A stretch of 64,000 nucleotides of DNA from contig NZ_FWXV01000007.1 of assembly GCF_900176515.1 (NCBI RefSeq), positions 310,001 to 374,000 on the forward strand, written 5' to 3'. Below the pieces are notes generated by a model. The model had not been told where the DNA came from and made no database searches. It saw only the letters and a list, made by a program, of their open reading frames with translations. This DNA comes from Kibdelosporangium aridum (GTDB taxonomy: Bacteria; Actinomycetota; Actinomycetes; Mycobacteriales; Pseudonocardiaceae). The position numbers were made by a program, and so were the translations under genes. The stretch's first letter is position 1, and each line of letters starts with the position of its first letter. This document shows positions 42,087-51,263 of the stretch, piece after piece.

Positions 42087-42830
42087 ATGTACCGGGAGTA
42101 CGAGCCGCCGCAGACCGGGGCCGTCCGCTGCGTGTGGACGAGTTCGAAGGTCGGAATGCAGCGCGTCGTCCCGGACGGCTGCATGGACCTCATCTGGAAC
42201 GGTGAGCGGCTGCACCTGGCCGGACCCGACACTCAGGCGTTCCTCACCGAGGCCAACGGCATCACAGTCGGCGTTCGTTTCCAGCCGGGTGCGGCACCCG
42301 GGTTCTTCGACGTCCCGGCGCACGCGATTGCCAACACGCGGGTGCCGTTGGAGGAGCTGTGGCCAAAGGATCGCGTGCACCGGCTCGTCGACGGCCTGCA
42401 CGAGGGCCTGCCAGGCCGGAAACTGCTGAACGAGGTGTACTCGGCCGAGTCTGACGGGTTCGCCAACGCGGTCAGGCGGCTCGTCGCCAGCAACGAGGTT
42501 CGCGGAGCGGCGGACGAGCTGGGTATCACCGAACGGCATCTGCATCGCAAGTGCCTGGCGAAGTTCGGCTACGGCCCGAAGACGCTGCAGCGCATCATGC
42601 GGTTCTCCAGCGCGATGGAACTCGTCTACGCCGGCAAACCGTTTTCCGATATCGCATATGAAATCGGATATGCGGATCAGGCGCACCTGTCACGCGAAGT
42701 GAAAGCCCTGGCGGGAGCGACATTGACCAAGTTGGTCCAAGACGCCGACCTGCAAGAGGCTTCGATAGATGACGCAGCCGTGCATGACGCGGCGCTCCGT
42801 GACTTGGCACTTCACGACGCGACAGTTTGA
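42087..42830 (+). CDS. AraC-family regulator with pentapeptide-like C-terminal tail
   Basis: ATG 42087, with GGAG 5 nt upstream, gives 247 aa. Residues 1-130 are the sensor domain found in AraC proteins (PDGCMDLIWNGERLHLAGPD). Residues 145-215 hold the two helix-turn-helix motifs, ending SDIAYEIGYADQAHLSREVK. The last 30 residues (DADLQ EASID DAAVH DAALR DLALH) repeat every five residues with Leu/Ile/Val at the centre, as in pentapeptide-repeat proteins. The tail ends at a TGA, but repeat-like sequence continues in shifted frames. Confidence 0.82.
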   Translation: MYREYEPPQTGAVRCVWTSSKVGMQRVVPDGCMDLIWNGERLHLAGPDTQAFLTEANGITVGVRFQPGAAPGFFDVPAHAIANTRVPLEELWPKDRVHRLVDGLHEGLPGRKLLNEVYSAESDGFANAVRRLVASNEVRGAADELGITERHLHRKCLAKFGYGPKTLQRIMRFSSAMELVYAGKPFSDIAYEIGYADQAHLSREVKALAGATLTKLVQDADLQEASIDDAAVHDAALRDLALHDATV

Positions 42831-42900
42831 CGGCGCGGCGCTTCACGGCGGCACTTCACGCCGCAGCACTTCAGGACTCGGCACTCCGCGGCGCCGCCGT
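42770..42900 (+). repeat. Degenerate 15-bp tandem repeats at the end of the AraC gene
   Basis: Copies such as GGCACTTCACGACGC, GGCGCTTCACGGCG, GGCACTTCACGCCG, AGCACTTCAGGACTC and GGCACTCCGCGGCG recur about every 15 nt on both sides of the AraC stop codon. In the frame ending at TAA 42923-42925 they read AALHAAALQDSALRGAAVYD, which continues the pentapeptide pattern. Confidence 0.6.
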
Positions 42901-42921
42901 GTACGACGAAACTGTGCAGGT

Positions 42922-45237
42922 TTAAGACGCCGACGTCACCCGGTAGACGTCGTAGACGCCCTCGACGCTCCGAACGGCCTTCAGCACATGGCCGAGGTGC
43001 TTCGGGTCGCCCATCTCGAACGAGAACCGCGAAACGGCCACCCGGTCCCGTGACGTCGTCACTGACGCCGACAGGATGTTGACCCGTTCGTCGGCGAGCA
43101 CCTTGGTCACGTCGGACAGCAGCCGGTGCCGGTCCAGCGCCTCGACCTGGATCGCAACGAGGAACACCGACGACGCCGAAGGCGCCCACTCGACATCGAC
43201 CAACCGCTCAGGCTCGGCGAGCAGTTCGTCAGCGTTCGTGCAGTCCGTCCGGTGCACACTGACGCCACCACCACGAGTGACGAACCCGAGGATGTCGTCG
43301 CCCGGTACCGGCGTGCAGCAACGCGCGAGCTTGACCCACACGTCCGAAGCGCCCTTGACGACAACCCCCGCGTCACCGGACGCCCGGCGGCGCGTGACGG
43401 TCGACGGAGTCGCCCGTTCGGCGAGTTCCTCCTCGGCGTGCTCGACGCCGCCGAGCAGCGCGACAAGCCGCTGAACGACGTGGCGCCCTGACGTGTGCCC
43501 CTCGCCAACGGCCGCGTACAGCGAACTGATGTCCGGATAACGCAGTTCACGGGACAACGCCGTCATCGCGTCAACCGACACGAGGCGCTGCATCGGCAGG
43601 CCGACCCGGCGGACTTCCTTGGCGATCGCGTCCTTGCCCGCCTCGATCGCCTCTTCGCGGCGTTCCTTGGCGAACCACTGCTTGATCTTGGCCCGCGCCC
43701 GTGGCGACGCGGCGAACTGCAGCCAGTCCCGTGACGGACCGGCGCCCTCGGCCTTCGAGGTGAAGATCTCGACGACCTCACCGTTCTCCAGCTTGCGTTC
43801 CAGAGCGACAAGGCGGCCGTTCACCCGCGCACCGATGCACCGGTGACCGACCTCGGTGTGCACGGCGTACGCGAAGTCGACCGGGGTCGACCCGGCGGGC
43901 AGCGTGATGACGTCGCCCTTCGGCGTGAACACGAAGATCTCGCGGGTGGAGAACTGGTAGCGCAGCGACTCGAGGAACTCCCCCGGGTCCGCGGCTTCAC
44001 GCTGCCAGTCGAGCAGCTGCCGCATCCACGCCATCTCGTCGACCTCGACACCCTTGCTGTCGTGGGTGCCGCGGGTCTCCTTGTAGCGCCAGTGCGCGGC
44101 GATGCCGTATTCGGCCGTGTGGTGCATGTCGTGCGTACGGATCTGCACCTCGAGCGGCTTGCCGTCCGGCCCGATGACGGTGGTGTGCAGCGACTGGTAC
44201 ACGCCGAACCGCGGCTGGGCGATGTAGTCCTTGAACCGGCCGGGCATCGGCTGCCACATGGCGTGCACGACGCCCATCGCGGCGTAGCAGTCGCGAACGT
44301 CCTCGACCAGCAGCCGGACGCCGACCAGGTCGTGGATGTCGTCGAAGTCGCGGCCGCGCACGATCATCTTCTGGTGGATCGAGTAGTAGCGCTTCTGCCT
44401 GCCCTCGACCGTGCACTTGATCTTGGCGTCGGTCAGGTGCTTGTCCAGCTCCTCGATCACCGCGTTGAGGTAGTTCTCGCGGGACGGGGCGCGGTTGGCG
44501 ACCAGCCGGACGATCTCGTTGAACTTCTTGGGCTGCAGGATCGCGAACGCGAGGTCCTCCAGCTCCCACTTGACCGTGGCCATGCCCAGCCGGTGCGCCA
44601 GCGGGGCCAGCACCTCGAGGGTCTCCTTGGCCTTGCGCGCCTGCTTCTCCGGCGGCAGGAACCGCATGGTGCGCATGTTGTGCAGCCGGTCGGCCAGTTT
44701 GATCACCAGAACCCGCGGGTCCTTGGCCATCGCGATGATCATCTTGCGGATGGTCTCGGCCTCGGCCGCCGTGCCCAGCTTGACCTTGTCCAGCTTGGTC
44801 ACGCCGTCGACCAGGTGCGCCACCTCGTCGCCGAAATCGGCTCGAAGCAACTCGAGCGAGTAGTCGGTGTCCTCGACCGTGTCGTGCAGCAGGGCCGCGA
44901 CCAGGGTCGTGGTGTCCATGCCCAGCTCGGCGAGGATCGTCGCGACCGCGAGCGGGTGCGTGATGTACGGGTCGCCGGACTTGCGGCGCTGGTGCCGGTG
45001 CTTCTCCTCGGCGACGTCGTACGCCTGCTGGAGCAGCCCGAGGTCGGCTTTGGGGTGCAGTTCACGGTGCACCGCGGCCAGAGGCTCGAGCACCTGCTTG
45101 ACCGGGGCGGCACGCTGCGCGGTGATTCGGCGGGCGAGCCGTGTGCGGACACGACGCGTCGCTGAAGGCGGCCTAGGGACGGCCGGCTGTTCCGGGGCCG
45201 GCTTCAGGCTCGCCGCGGACTCCACGTCATGACTCAC
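42922..45237 (-). CDS. relA: Bifunctional (p)ppGpp synthetase/hydrolase
   Basis: The protein has 771 aa with GTG start. The HD hydrolase domain has LVAALLHDTVEDTDYSLELL and ADRLHNMRTMRFLPPEKQAR. The synthetase domain has IHDLVGVRLLVEDVRDCYAA and AEYGIAAHWRYKETRG. TGS (VFTPKGDVITLPAGSTPVDF), zinc-finger (ARCCTPVPGDDILGFVTRGG) and ACT domains follow. It makes and removes the stringent alarmone in response to amino-acid starvation. The order apt-relA is conserved in actinobacteria. Confidence 0.97.
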   Translation of the reverse strand: MSHDVESAASLKPAPEQPAVPRPPSATRRVRTRLARRITAQRAAPVKQVLEPLAAVHRELHPKADLGLLQQAYDVAEEKHRHQRRKSGDPYITHPLAVATILAELGMDTTTLVAALLHDTVEDTDYSLELLRADFGDEVAHLVDGVTKLDKVKLGTAAEAETIRKMIIAMAKDPRVLVIKLADRLHNMRTMRFLPPEKQARKAKETLEVLAPLAHRLGMATVKWELEDLAFAILQPKKFNEIVRLVANRAPSRENYLNAVIEELDKHLTDAKIKCTVEGRQKRYYSIHQKMIVRGRDFDDIHDLVGVRLLVEDVRDCYAAMGVVHAMWQPMPGRFKDYIAQPRFGVYQSLHTTVIGPDGKPLEVQIRTHDMHHTAEYGIAAHWRYKETRGTHDSKGVEVDEMAWMRQLLDWQREAADPGEFLESLRYQFSTREIFVFTPKGDVITLPAGSTPVDFAYAVHTEVGHRCIGARVNGRLVALERKLENGEVVEIFTSKAEGAGPSRDWLQFAASPRARAKIKQWFAKERREEAIEAGKDAIAKEVRRVGLPMQRLVSVDAMTALSRELRYPDISSLYAAVGEGHTSGRHVVQRLVALLGGVEHAEEELAERATPSTVTRRRASGDAGVVVKGASDVWVKLARCCTPVPGDDILGFVTRGGGVSVHRTDCTNADELLAEPERLVDVEWAPSASSVFLVAIQVEALDRHRLLSDVTKVLADERVNILSASVTTSRDRVAVSRFSFEMGDPKHLGHVLKAVRSVEGVYDVYRVTSAS

Positions 45238-45349
45238 TCACACGCTCCCGCACTGTCACCAGAGCCTCACGGGCCACGACTGCGACCCGTGTATTGAGAA
45301 TAACGCGTTAGCCCTGGTGACCATGCCCATTCGCGGTGGGCGGTGCTCC

Positions 45350-45865
45350 TCACACGGTGAGCAGCGTGTGCAGTTTCCGTCCGACGAGTCGGCTACGACC
45401 GCCCAGTGCGCCGATCTCCAGCAACACTGTGATCCCTGCCACTTCGCCCTTGGCAAGCTCCACCAGCTCACATGCGGCGGCCGCGGTACCGCCGGTGGCC
45501 AGCACGTCGTCGATGACCGCCACCCGCTGGCCGGGCTGGATCACCCCGGCGGGGATCTCCAGTTCGGCGGTGCCGTATTCGAGCGAGTACGACGCCTTGC
45601 CGTCGACCACGGGCAGCTTGCCCACTTTGCGGACAGGCACCACACCGAGTCCAAGTGAGTACGCGACGGCCGCGCCGAAGAAGAAGCCCCGCGCGTCGAT
45701 CGCGACGATCACGTCGGCACCGTCGAGGGTCTCCGCCATCGCGTCGATGACTGTCCTGAAAGCGGCCGGGTCGCCCAGAACGGGCGTGATGTCCTGGAAC
45801 ATCACGCCCGGCTCAGGGAAGTCGGGCACTCGCCGGATCAGGGCGAGTGCCTCGTTCAACTCCAT
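45350..45865 (-). CDS. apt: Adenine phosphoribosyltransferase
   Basis: The protein has 171 aa. It converts adenine and PRPP to AMP in purine salvage. The PRPP loop is VAVIDDVLATGGTAAAACEL, and the upstream hood has DVIVAIDARGFFFGAAVAYS. The start and the secF stop share one base (TGATG), so translation is coupled. The secD-secF-apt-relA order is typical of the group. Confidence 0.95.
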   Translation of the reverse strand: MELNEALALIRRVPDFPEPGVMFQDITPVLGDPAAFRTVIDAMAETLDGADVIVAIDARGFFFGAAVAYSLGLGVVPVRKVGKLPVVDGKASYSLEYGTAELEIPAGVIQPGQRVAVIDDVLATGGTAAAACELVELAKGEVAGITVLLEIGALGGRSRLVGRKLHTLLTV

Positions 45866-47100
45866 CAGTGCTTGCGCTTCCCGCTGGGCCGCTTGCCGTG
45901 CGGCTGCCCCTGCCTGCGCCGCTGCTCGGCGGCGCTGGGGTTACGGGCAGGCACGCCACCGGCCGCGCTCAGTGCGCGCTCACGGCGCAGTTCCGAAGCG
46001 AGCGACTCGTCGTCGAACGCTTCTCCCTTGCCGCCGTCCGCAGCGCCCGCGGCGCCCGCGGCGCGAGCCGCGATGTTGGCCCGGCGCGCGTACACACGCT
46101 TGGCCTGCGCCTGGAACTTCGGGTTGCGCATGGTGAAGTCCACCAGCAGCGGCGTGGCCAGGCCGATCGACGAGACGACGCCGGCGAGCATGCCTGCGAT
46201 CTGCACCAGCGCCAGGTCCTGCAGGGTGCCGACACCCAGCAGGATCGCGCCGACCACGAACAGGCCGACGACCGGCAGCAACGCGATCAACGCGGTGTTG
46301 ATCGACCGCATCAGGGTCTGGTTGACCGCGAGGTTGGCCGCCTCGCCGTAGGTCCGGCGGGTCAGTCCGAGCAGGCCGCGGGTGTTCTCCTTGACCTTGT
46401 CGAACACGACCACCGTGTCGTACAGCGAGAAGCCGAGGATGGTCAGCAGACCGATCGCGGTCGCCGGGGTGACCTCGAAGCCGACAAGCGAGTAGATACC
46501 CGCCGTCACGATCACGTCGTGGAACAGCGTGATCAGGGCGGCGACGGCCATCCGTAGCTCGAAGTACAGCGCCAGGAAGATCGTCACCAGCACCAAGAAC
46601 ACGAGCAGCGCCCACAGTGCCTGGCTGGTGACCTCACCACCCCACGTGCCGCTGACCGCGCTGTCGCTGATGGCGCCTTCCGGCTGCAGCTGCGACGTCA
46701 GCGCTGACTTCAACCGTGCGATCTCGTTGGGGTTGAGGGTCTCGGTCCGGATCTGGATGGACGCGCTGTCACCCACACCGACGCTCTGCACCGACTCCGG
46801 CGCCTCGCCCAGCGTGTCGGTGTAGACCTGCGTGACCTGTTCGGTGGTGATGGTGCCCCGTGCGCCGTCGGCGTCCAGCTGGACCTTGGTACCACCGGAG
46901 AAGTCGATACCGAAGTTGAAGCCACGGAACACGATCGACGCGATGCACACCAGCACGAGCACCGAGAAGAAGACGTAGAACTTCCTCCGGTTGCCGATGA
47001 CGTCCAGCGCGCCGTTGCCGACGTAGAGGCGCTGGAAGAACGAGCCGCGCTTGACGGGCTTGGGCGTCTGCGGCGCCTTGGGCGTTTCCTCGCCGGCCAC
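45865..47100 (-). CDS. secF: Protein-export membrane protein SecF
   Basis: The protein has 411 aa with six membrane helices. The N-terminal signature is VFRGFNFGIDFSGGTKVQLD. The membrane part has VIVTAGIYSLVGFEVTPATA, LTILGFSLYDTVVVFDKVKE and NQTLMRSINTALIALLPVVG. With SecD it uses the proton gradient to finish translocation through SecYEG. The C-terminal 90 residues are a cytoplasmic Ala/Arg-rich tail longer than in E. coli, ending GQPHGKRPSGKRKH. GTG lies 1 nt after the secD stop. Confidence 0.95.
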   Translation of the reverse strand: MAGEETPKAPQTPKPVKRGSFFQRLYVGNGALDVIGNRRKFYVFFSVLVLVCIASIVFRGFNFGIDFSGGTKVQLDADGARGTITTEQVTQVYTDTLGEAPESVQSVGVGDSASIQIRTETLNPNEIARLKSALTSQLQPEGAISDSAVSGTWGGEVTSQALWALLVFLVLVTIFLALYFELRMAVAALITLFHDVIVTAGIYSLVGFEVTPATAIGLLTILGFSLYDTVVVFDKVKENTRGLLGLTRRTYGEAANLAVNQTLMRSINTALIALLPVVGLFVVGAILLGVGTLQDLALVQIAGMLAGVVSSIGLATPLLVDFTMRNPKFQAQAKRVYARRANIAARAAGAAGAADGGKGEAFDDESLASELRRERALSAAGGVPARNPSAAEQRRRQGQPHGKRPSGKRKH

Positions 47101-47101
47101 C

Positions 47102-48919
47102 TCAGGCCTCCTTCACTGTGGGACCGGTACGGCCGCTGCTGGCCGGTTGGGCTTGCTCGGCCGCGTGGCTCTCGCGGTGCGCGGCACCGAGCCCGACGAG
47201 CTTGGGGTTGGACAGCTTCTTCGACCGCGACACCATCGCCACCAGCGGGTGCGTCACCAGGAAGACCACGATCAGGTCGAGGACCGTGGACATGCCCAGG
47301 GTGAACGCGAAGCCCTTCACCTGGCCGACCGCGAGCAGGTACAGCACGGCGGCGGACAGGAAGAGCACCGCGTCGGCGGACAGGATCGTGCGGCGGGCAC
47401 GGGCCCATGCGCGCGGTACGGCCGAGCGGAATGTCCGGCCTTCTCGCATCTCGTCCTTTAGTCGTTCGAAGAACACGACGAACGAGTCGGCGGTGAAGCC
47501 GATCGCGACGATCAGACCGGCGACGCCCGCGAGGTCGAGGCTGTAGCCGATGAACCGGCCGAACAGCACGATGATCGCGTAGACGATCGCGAACGACAGG
47601 GCCAGCGACAGGATCGTCAGCACGCCGAGCAGGCGGTAGTAGAACAAGCAGTAGATGAACACCAGCAGCAGGCCGATCGCGCCGGCGATGATGCCTGCCT
47701 GCAACGAGGCCAGTCCGAGGGTCGCCGAAACGGTCTCGGCGTCCGACGACTGGAACGACAGCGGCAGCGAACCGTACTTCAGCACGTCGGCCAGTGCGGT
47801 CGCGGTGCGCTGGTTGAAGCTACCGCTGATCTCGGTGTTGCCACCGGGGATCGGGCCGCGGATCTCCGGGGCCGAGACGACCTTGGTGTCCAGCACGAAC
47901 GCGGCGCGCTGGCCGACGTTGGCGGCGGTGAACTTGGCCCAGATGTCCGAGCCGGCGCTGTTGAAGGACAGATTGACCACGAAGCCCGCGCCCTGCGAGT
48001 TCGGGGCGGCGTTGGCGTCACTGATGTCCGTTCCGCGCAGGAACACCTTGCTCAGGACGTACTTCTCGTCGCCTTCCTGGTTGCACGCGACCAGCGGCAG
48101 GTTGGGGTCGTCGTTGCCGACCAGCGGGTCGTCGGCCTCGCAGCTCAACGACAGCAACGCGGTCTGCTGCGCGGTCTGGTCGGCCTGCGGGGCGTTGCCG
48201 CCGTCTTCGACGCTGGCCAGCGCCGGGTTCTGCCGGACTTCACGCGCGGCCTTGATCTGTGCGGCGACCTCAGGGCTGACGGCACCCGTGTTGCTGGGGT
48301 CCGGGGCGGGCTGGGTCGTGGGCGGCGGCGCGGCCGGGGTGCTGGGCGTGGTACTACCCGACGTGGGCGGCTGCTGCTGCAGCTGCGGCGCCGGACGGCC
48401 CTGCGGCTGGTTCCCGCTCGGCGGCGGGGACGCGGTCTGGCTGCCGGACGGAGGAGGCGTGGCGGACTGGCTGCCGGACGGCGGTGGCTGGGTCCCGCTC
48501 GTCGGCGGCGTCTGCGAGGCCGGAGGCTGCTGAGGCGTGTTCGGGATCGCCTGCAGGACCTTGCGGAAGCCGAGGGTCGCGGTCTGGCCAAGTTCTTTGG
48601 CCTTCTCGCCGCCGTCACCGGGCACCGTGATCACGATGTTGTTGCCGTCGAGGACGACCTCGGCACCGCTGATGCCCTGGCCGTTGACGCGCGTCTCGAT
48701 GATCTGCCGTGCCTGGTTGAGTGACTCAGGGCTCGGCGCGTTGCCGTCCAGCGTTCGCGCGGTCAGCACCACACGGGTGCCACCCTTGAGGTCGATGCCC
48801 AGCTTGGGGACCGCCTTGTGGTCACCAGTGCCGAACACCAGGCCGTAGAGGACCGCGATGATCGCTACGAAGAAGGCGAGATAACGAACGGGGCGGAAGT
48901 GCCCAGCCGATGGTGCCAC
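47102..48919 (-). CDS. secD: Protein-export membrane protein SecD
   Basis: The protein has 605 aa. It starts at GTG. SecD hallmarks are LGIDLKGGTRVVLTARTLDG, the P4 region AATAL-like RTATALADVLKYGSLPLSFQ, and GFTADSFVVFFERLKDEMRE in the membrane part. A low-complexity insertion (about residues 140-205, PPPSGSQ repeats rich in Pro/Gln/Ser/Thr) interrupts the extracytoplasmic region. SecD pairs with SecF and YajC. Confidence 0.95.
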   Translation of the reverse strand: MAPSAGHFRPVRYLAFFVAIIAVLYGLVFGTGDHKAVPKLGIDLKGGTRVVLTARTLDGNAPSPESLNQARQIIETRVNGQGISGAEVVLDGNNIVITVPGDGGEKAKELGQTATLGFRKVLQAIPNTPQQPPASQTPPTSGTQPPPSGSQSATPPPSGSQTASPPPSGNQPQGRPAPQLQQQPPTSGSTTPSTPAAPPPTTQPAPDPSNTGAVSPEVAAQIKAAREVRQNPALASVEDGGNAPQADQTAQQTALLSLSCEADDPLVGNDDPNLPLVACNQEGDEKYVLSKVFLRGTDISDANAAPNSQGAGFVVNLSFNSAGSDIWAKFTAANVGQRAAFVLDTKVVSAPEIRGPIPGGNTEISGSFNQRTATALADVLKYGSLPLSFQSSDAETVSATLGLASLQAGIIAGAIGLLLVFIYCLFYYRLLGVLTILSLALSFAIVYAIIVLFGRFIGYSLDLAGVAGLIVAIGFTADSFVVFFERLKDEMREGRTFRSAVPRAWARARRTILSADAVLFLSAAVLYLLAVGQVKGFAFTLGMSTVLDLIVVFLVTHPLVAMVSRSKKLSNPKLVGLGAAHRESHAAEQAQPASSGRTGPTVKEA

Positions 48920-49067
48920 GTCTGTCCGTCTCTCTATGTGTCACTAGTTGGGAACCGGGTTGGGTTGGTCATGACGCTGCGCCCGCACCCGATCTCGAAT
49001 GGGTGAGGGCGCAGCGTACCGCGAAGGCGATGAGGTTGGTGTTTCCCCAGCGCTCAGTGAAATGCGG

Positions 49068-49487
49068 TCAGCTCTTTTTGGTCTGCTCGAGCGGCGGGGC
49101 GACCTCGGCCGTGGACTTCGGCGTCTCGGAGGCGACGGTCTTCTCGTCCTTGTCGTTGGCCTTGGTGTCCTCGGCCTCGGCGACGGCCTCGTCGTCGCCC
49201 TCGACGGTCTCCTCGACGACATCGTCACTGACCTTCTCGCGGACGGCCGCGCGCAGCCAGGTGGTCACGATGCCGTCGGCGATCTCGATGTCAACGGTGG
49301 CGTCATCGGAGGCGTTCGCCACGTAGCCGTAAAGGCCGGACGTGGTCATCACCTTGTCGCCGACCTCGATCGAGTTCTGCAGTTCCTGCTGCTGCTGCAT
49401 CGCCCGCTTCTGCTTGCGGCTCATCAGCACCATGGGCACGATGAGCACCGCGATCAGCAGAAACGGAAGCAGTTGCCCGAGGTTCAT
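49068..49487 (-). CDS. yajC: Sec translocase accessory protein YajC
   Basis: ATG 49487, preceded by GGAGAGAA, gives 139 aa; ATG 49508 adds seven residues. One membrane helix (LLPFLLIAVLIVPMVLMS) is followed by the YajC signature SIEVGDKVMTTSGLYGYVAN and a long acidic tail (EETVEGDDEAVAEAEDTKAN). It forms a complex with SecD-SecF. It lies between ruvB and secD. Confidence 0.92.
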   Translation of the reverse strand: MNLGQLLPFLLIAVLIVPMVLMSRKQKRAMQQQQELQNSIEVGDKVMTTSGLYGYVANASDDATVDIEIADGIVTTWLRAAVREKVSDDVVEETVEGDDEAVAEAEDTKANDKDEKTVASETPKSTAEVAPPLEQTKKS

Positions 49488-49601
49488 TTCTCTCCGTTCG
49501 GCGGACATCCCGTTGGAGTGGAAATGCCCGATTGTTCTGGTTGCCTGCCGCCGAGTGTGCCACCAGCGCGTTACGCCCAGGCATTCAGCCTGTGCGCGCG
49601 G

Positions 49602-50657
49602 TCACTCGTCGAACAGCGTAGGCGCCGCTTGACCTGGTGCGTCGCTCGGGGCTTGCAACCCGAGATGCGCCCACGCGGTCGCTGTCGCTACTCGGCCACG
49701 AGGGGTTCTTGCCAGCATGCCAGCGCGTACCAGGTACGGCTCGCACACTTCCTCCACGGTAGTTGACTCTTCCCCCACGGCGACAGCCAAAGTCGAAATA
49801 CCGACCGGTCCGCCGCCGAATGACTTGACCAGCGCGTTCAGCACGGCCCTGTCCAGGCGGTCCAGGCCCAGTTCGTCGACGTCGTAGACCTCGAGCGCGG
49901 CCCTGGCGACGTCAACTGTGACCGCACCGTTAGCTCGGACCTCCGCATAGTCACGCACGCGGCGCAGCAGCCGGTTGGCGATACGGGGTGTGCCACGCGA
50001 GCGCCGGGCGATCTCCACGGCGCCGTCTGGCCGCAGGTCAACGCCCAGAATCGTGGCTGAACGAGCGAGCACCTGCTCGAGTTCGTGCGGCTCGTAGAAC
50101 TCCATGTGCGCGGTGAAGCCGAACCGGTCGCGCAACGGCCCGGTCAGCACGCCGGACCTCGTGGTGGCGCCGACCAGCGTGAACGGCGCGATGTCGAGGG
50201 GGATGCTGGTGGCGCCGGGGCCTTTGCCGACCACGACGTCCACCCGGAAGTCCTCCATCGCCAGGTAGAGCATCTCCTCGGCGGGCCGGGCGATCCGGTG
50301 GATCTCGTCGATGAACAGCACGTCGCCCTCGACCAGGTTGGACAGCATCGCCGCGAGGTCGCCCGCACGCTCGAGCGCGGGACCGGACGTGATCCGGATG
50401 GCGCTGCCCAACTCGGCGGCGATGATCATCGAGAGACTGGTTTTGCCGAGGCCGGGCGGGCCGGAAAGCAGTACGTGGTCGGGTGGCGCGCCGCGCCGCA
50501 TGGCGCCTTCGAGCACCAGTTCCAGCTGCTCACGGACCCGTGCCTGGCCGACGAACTCGCTGAGCCGCTTCGGCCGCAGCGTCGCTTCGACGTCGCGATC
50601 CTCGGGTTCGGCGAGCGGAGACAGGGCGTCCTCGTCGGTCACGGGACCATCGTGCAC
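49602..50657 (-). CDS. ruvB: Holliday-junction branch-migration ATPase RuvB
   Basis: The protein has 351 aa with GTG start and GGGGAG upstream. Walker A is LLSGPPGLGKTSLSMIIAAE, Walker B is VLFIDEIHRIARPAEEMLYL, and sensor 1 is LVGATTRSGVLTGPLRDRFG. The C-terminal winged helix binds DNA. The hexamer drives branch migration with RuvA. It follows ruvA by 9 nt in the ruvC-ruvA-ruvB operon under a LexA box. Confidence 0.97.
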   Translation of the reverse strand: MHDGPVTDEDALSPLAEPEDRDVEATLRPKRLSEFVGQARVREQLELVLEGAMRRGAPPDHVLLSGPPGLGKTSLSMIIAAELGSAIRITSGPALERAGDLAAMLSNLVEGDVLFIDEIHRIARPAEEMLYLAMEDFRVDVVVGKGPGATSIPLDIAPFTLVGATTRSGVLTGPLRDRFGFTAHMEFYEPHELEQVLARSATILGVDLRPDGAVEIARRSRGTPRIANRLLRRVRDYAEVRANGAVTVDVARAALEVYDVDELGLDRLDRAVLNALVKSFGGGPVGISTLAVAVGEESTTVEEVCEPYLVRAGMLARTPRGRVATATAWAHLGLQAPSDAPGQAAPTLFDE

Positions 50658-50666
50658 GGCGCTCCC

Positions 50667-51263
50667 CTATCGCTTGCGACCGAGGATGGCCAGGGACTTG
50701 CGCAGCACCACCGACGTATCGCCCGCGGAATTCTCCGCGAGCACGCCGTCGACGGCCTGTTCGGCGGCTCTCTGTGCGAACCCGAGGCCGACGAGCGCTT
50801 CGACGACCGAGCTGCGCACGACGCTCGCGGTCGGCGCGACCGGCGACTCGCCGCCGGACGCGAGGGCGCCGACCTTGTCCCGCAGTTCGATGATCAGCCT
50901 CTCGGCGCCTTTCTTGCCGATGCCGGGGACCTGCGTGAGCATCGCGACGTTGCCCTCGGACAGGGCCGCCCTGAGCTTGTCGGGTTCCAGCACCGCGAGC
51001 ATCGCCAGGCCGAGCCGTGGCCCGATGCCGGACACGGTCAGCAGCATGTAGAACAGGTCGCGCGCGTCCGTGTCGGCGAAACCGAACAGGGTCAACGAGT
51101 CCTCACGCACGATCAGCGCGGTGTAGAGCTGGGCTTCTTCGCCCCGGCGCAAGGTCGCCAGGCACGATGGCGCCGCCTGTATCGCGAAGCCGACCCCGCC
51201 GACCTCGATCACGGCGTGGTCGAGCCCGACCGACAGCACCGGGCCACGTACCGACGAGATCAC
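50667..51263 (-). CDS. ruvA: Holliday-junction DNA-binding protein RuvA
   Basis: GTG 51263 overlaps the ruvC stop (GTGA) and gives 198 aa, the normal length. Domain I is an OB fold (VISSVRGPVLSVGLDHAVIE). Domain II has two helix-hairpin-helix motifs (LLTVSGIGPRLGLAMLAVLE and LTQVPGIGKKGAERLIIELR). Domain III is the C-terminal RuvB contact (SSVVEALVGLGFAQRAAEQA). An earlier frame start at 51371 overlaps ruvC and is rejected. Confidence 0.96.
   Translation of the reverse strand: MISSVRGPVLSVGLDHAVIEVGGVGFAIQAAPSCLATLRRGEEAQLYTALIVREDSLTLFGFADTDARDLFYMLLTVSGIGPRLGLAMLAVLEPDKLRAALSEGNVAMLTQVPGIGKKGAERLIIELRDKVGALASGGESPVAPTASVVRSSVVEALVGLGFAQRAAEQAVDGVLAENSAGDTSVVLRKSLAILGRKR

Noticed and set aside
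48300..48510. Possible CRISPR or tandem-repeat array
   Set aside because: The repeats are in-frame codons of the Pro-rich SecD insertion, without spacers.
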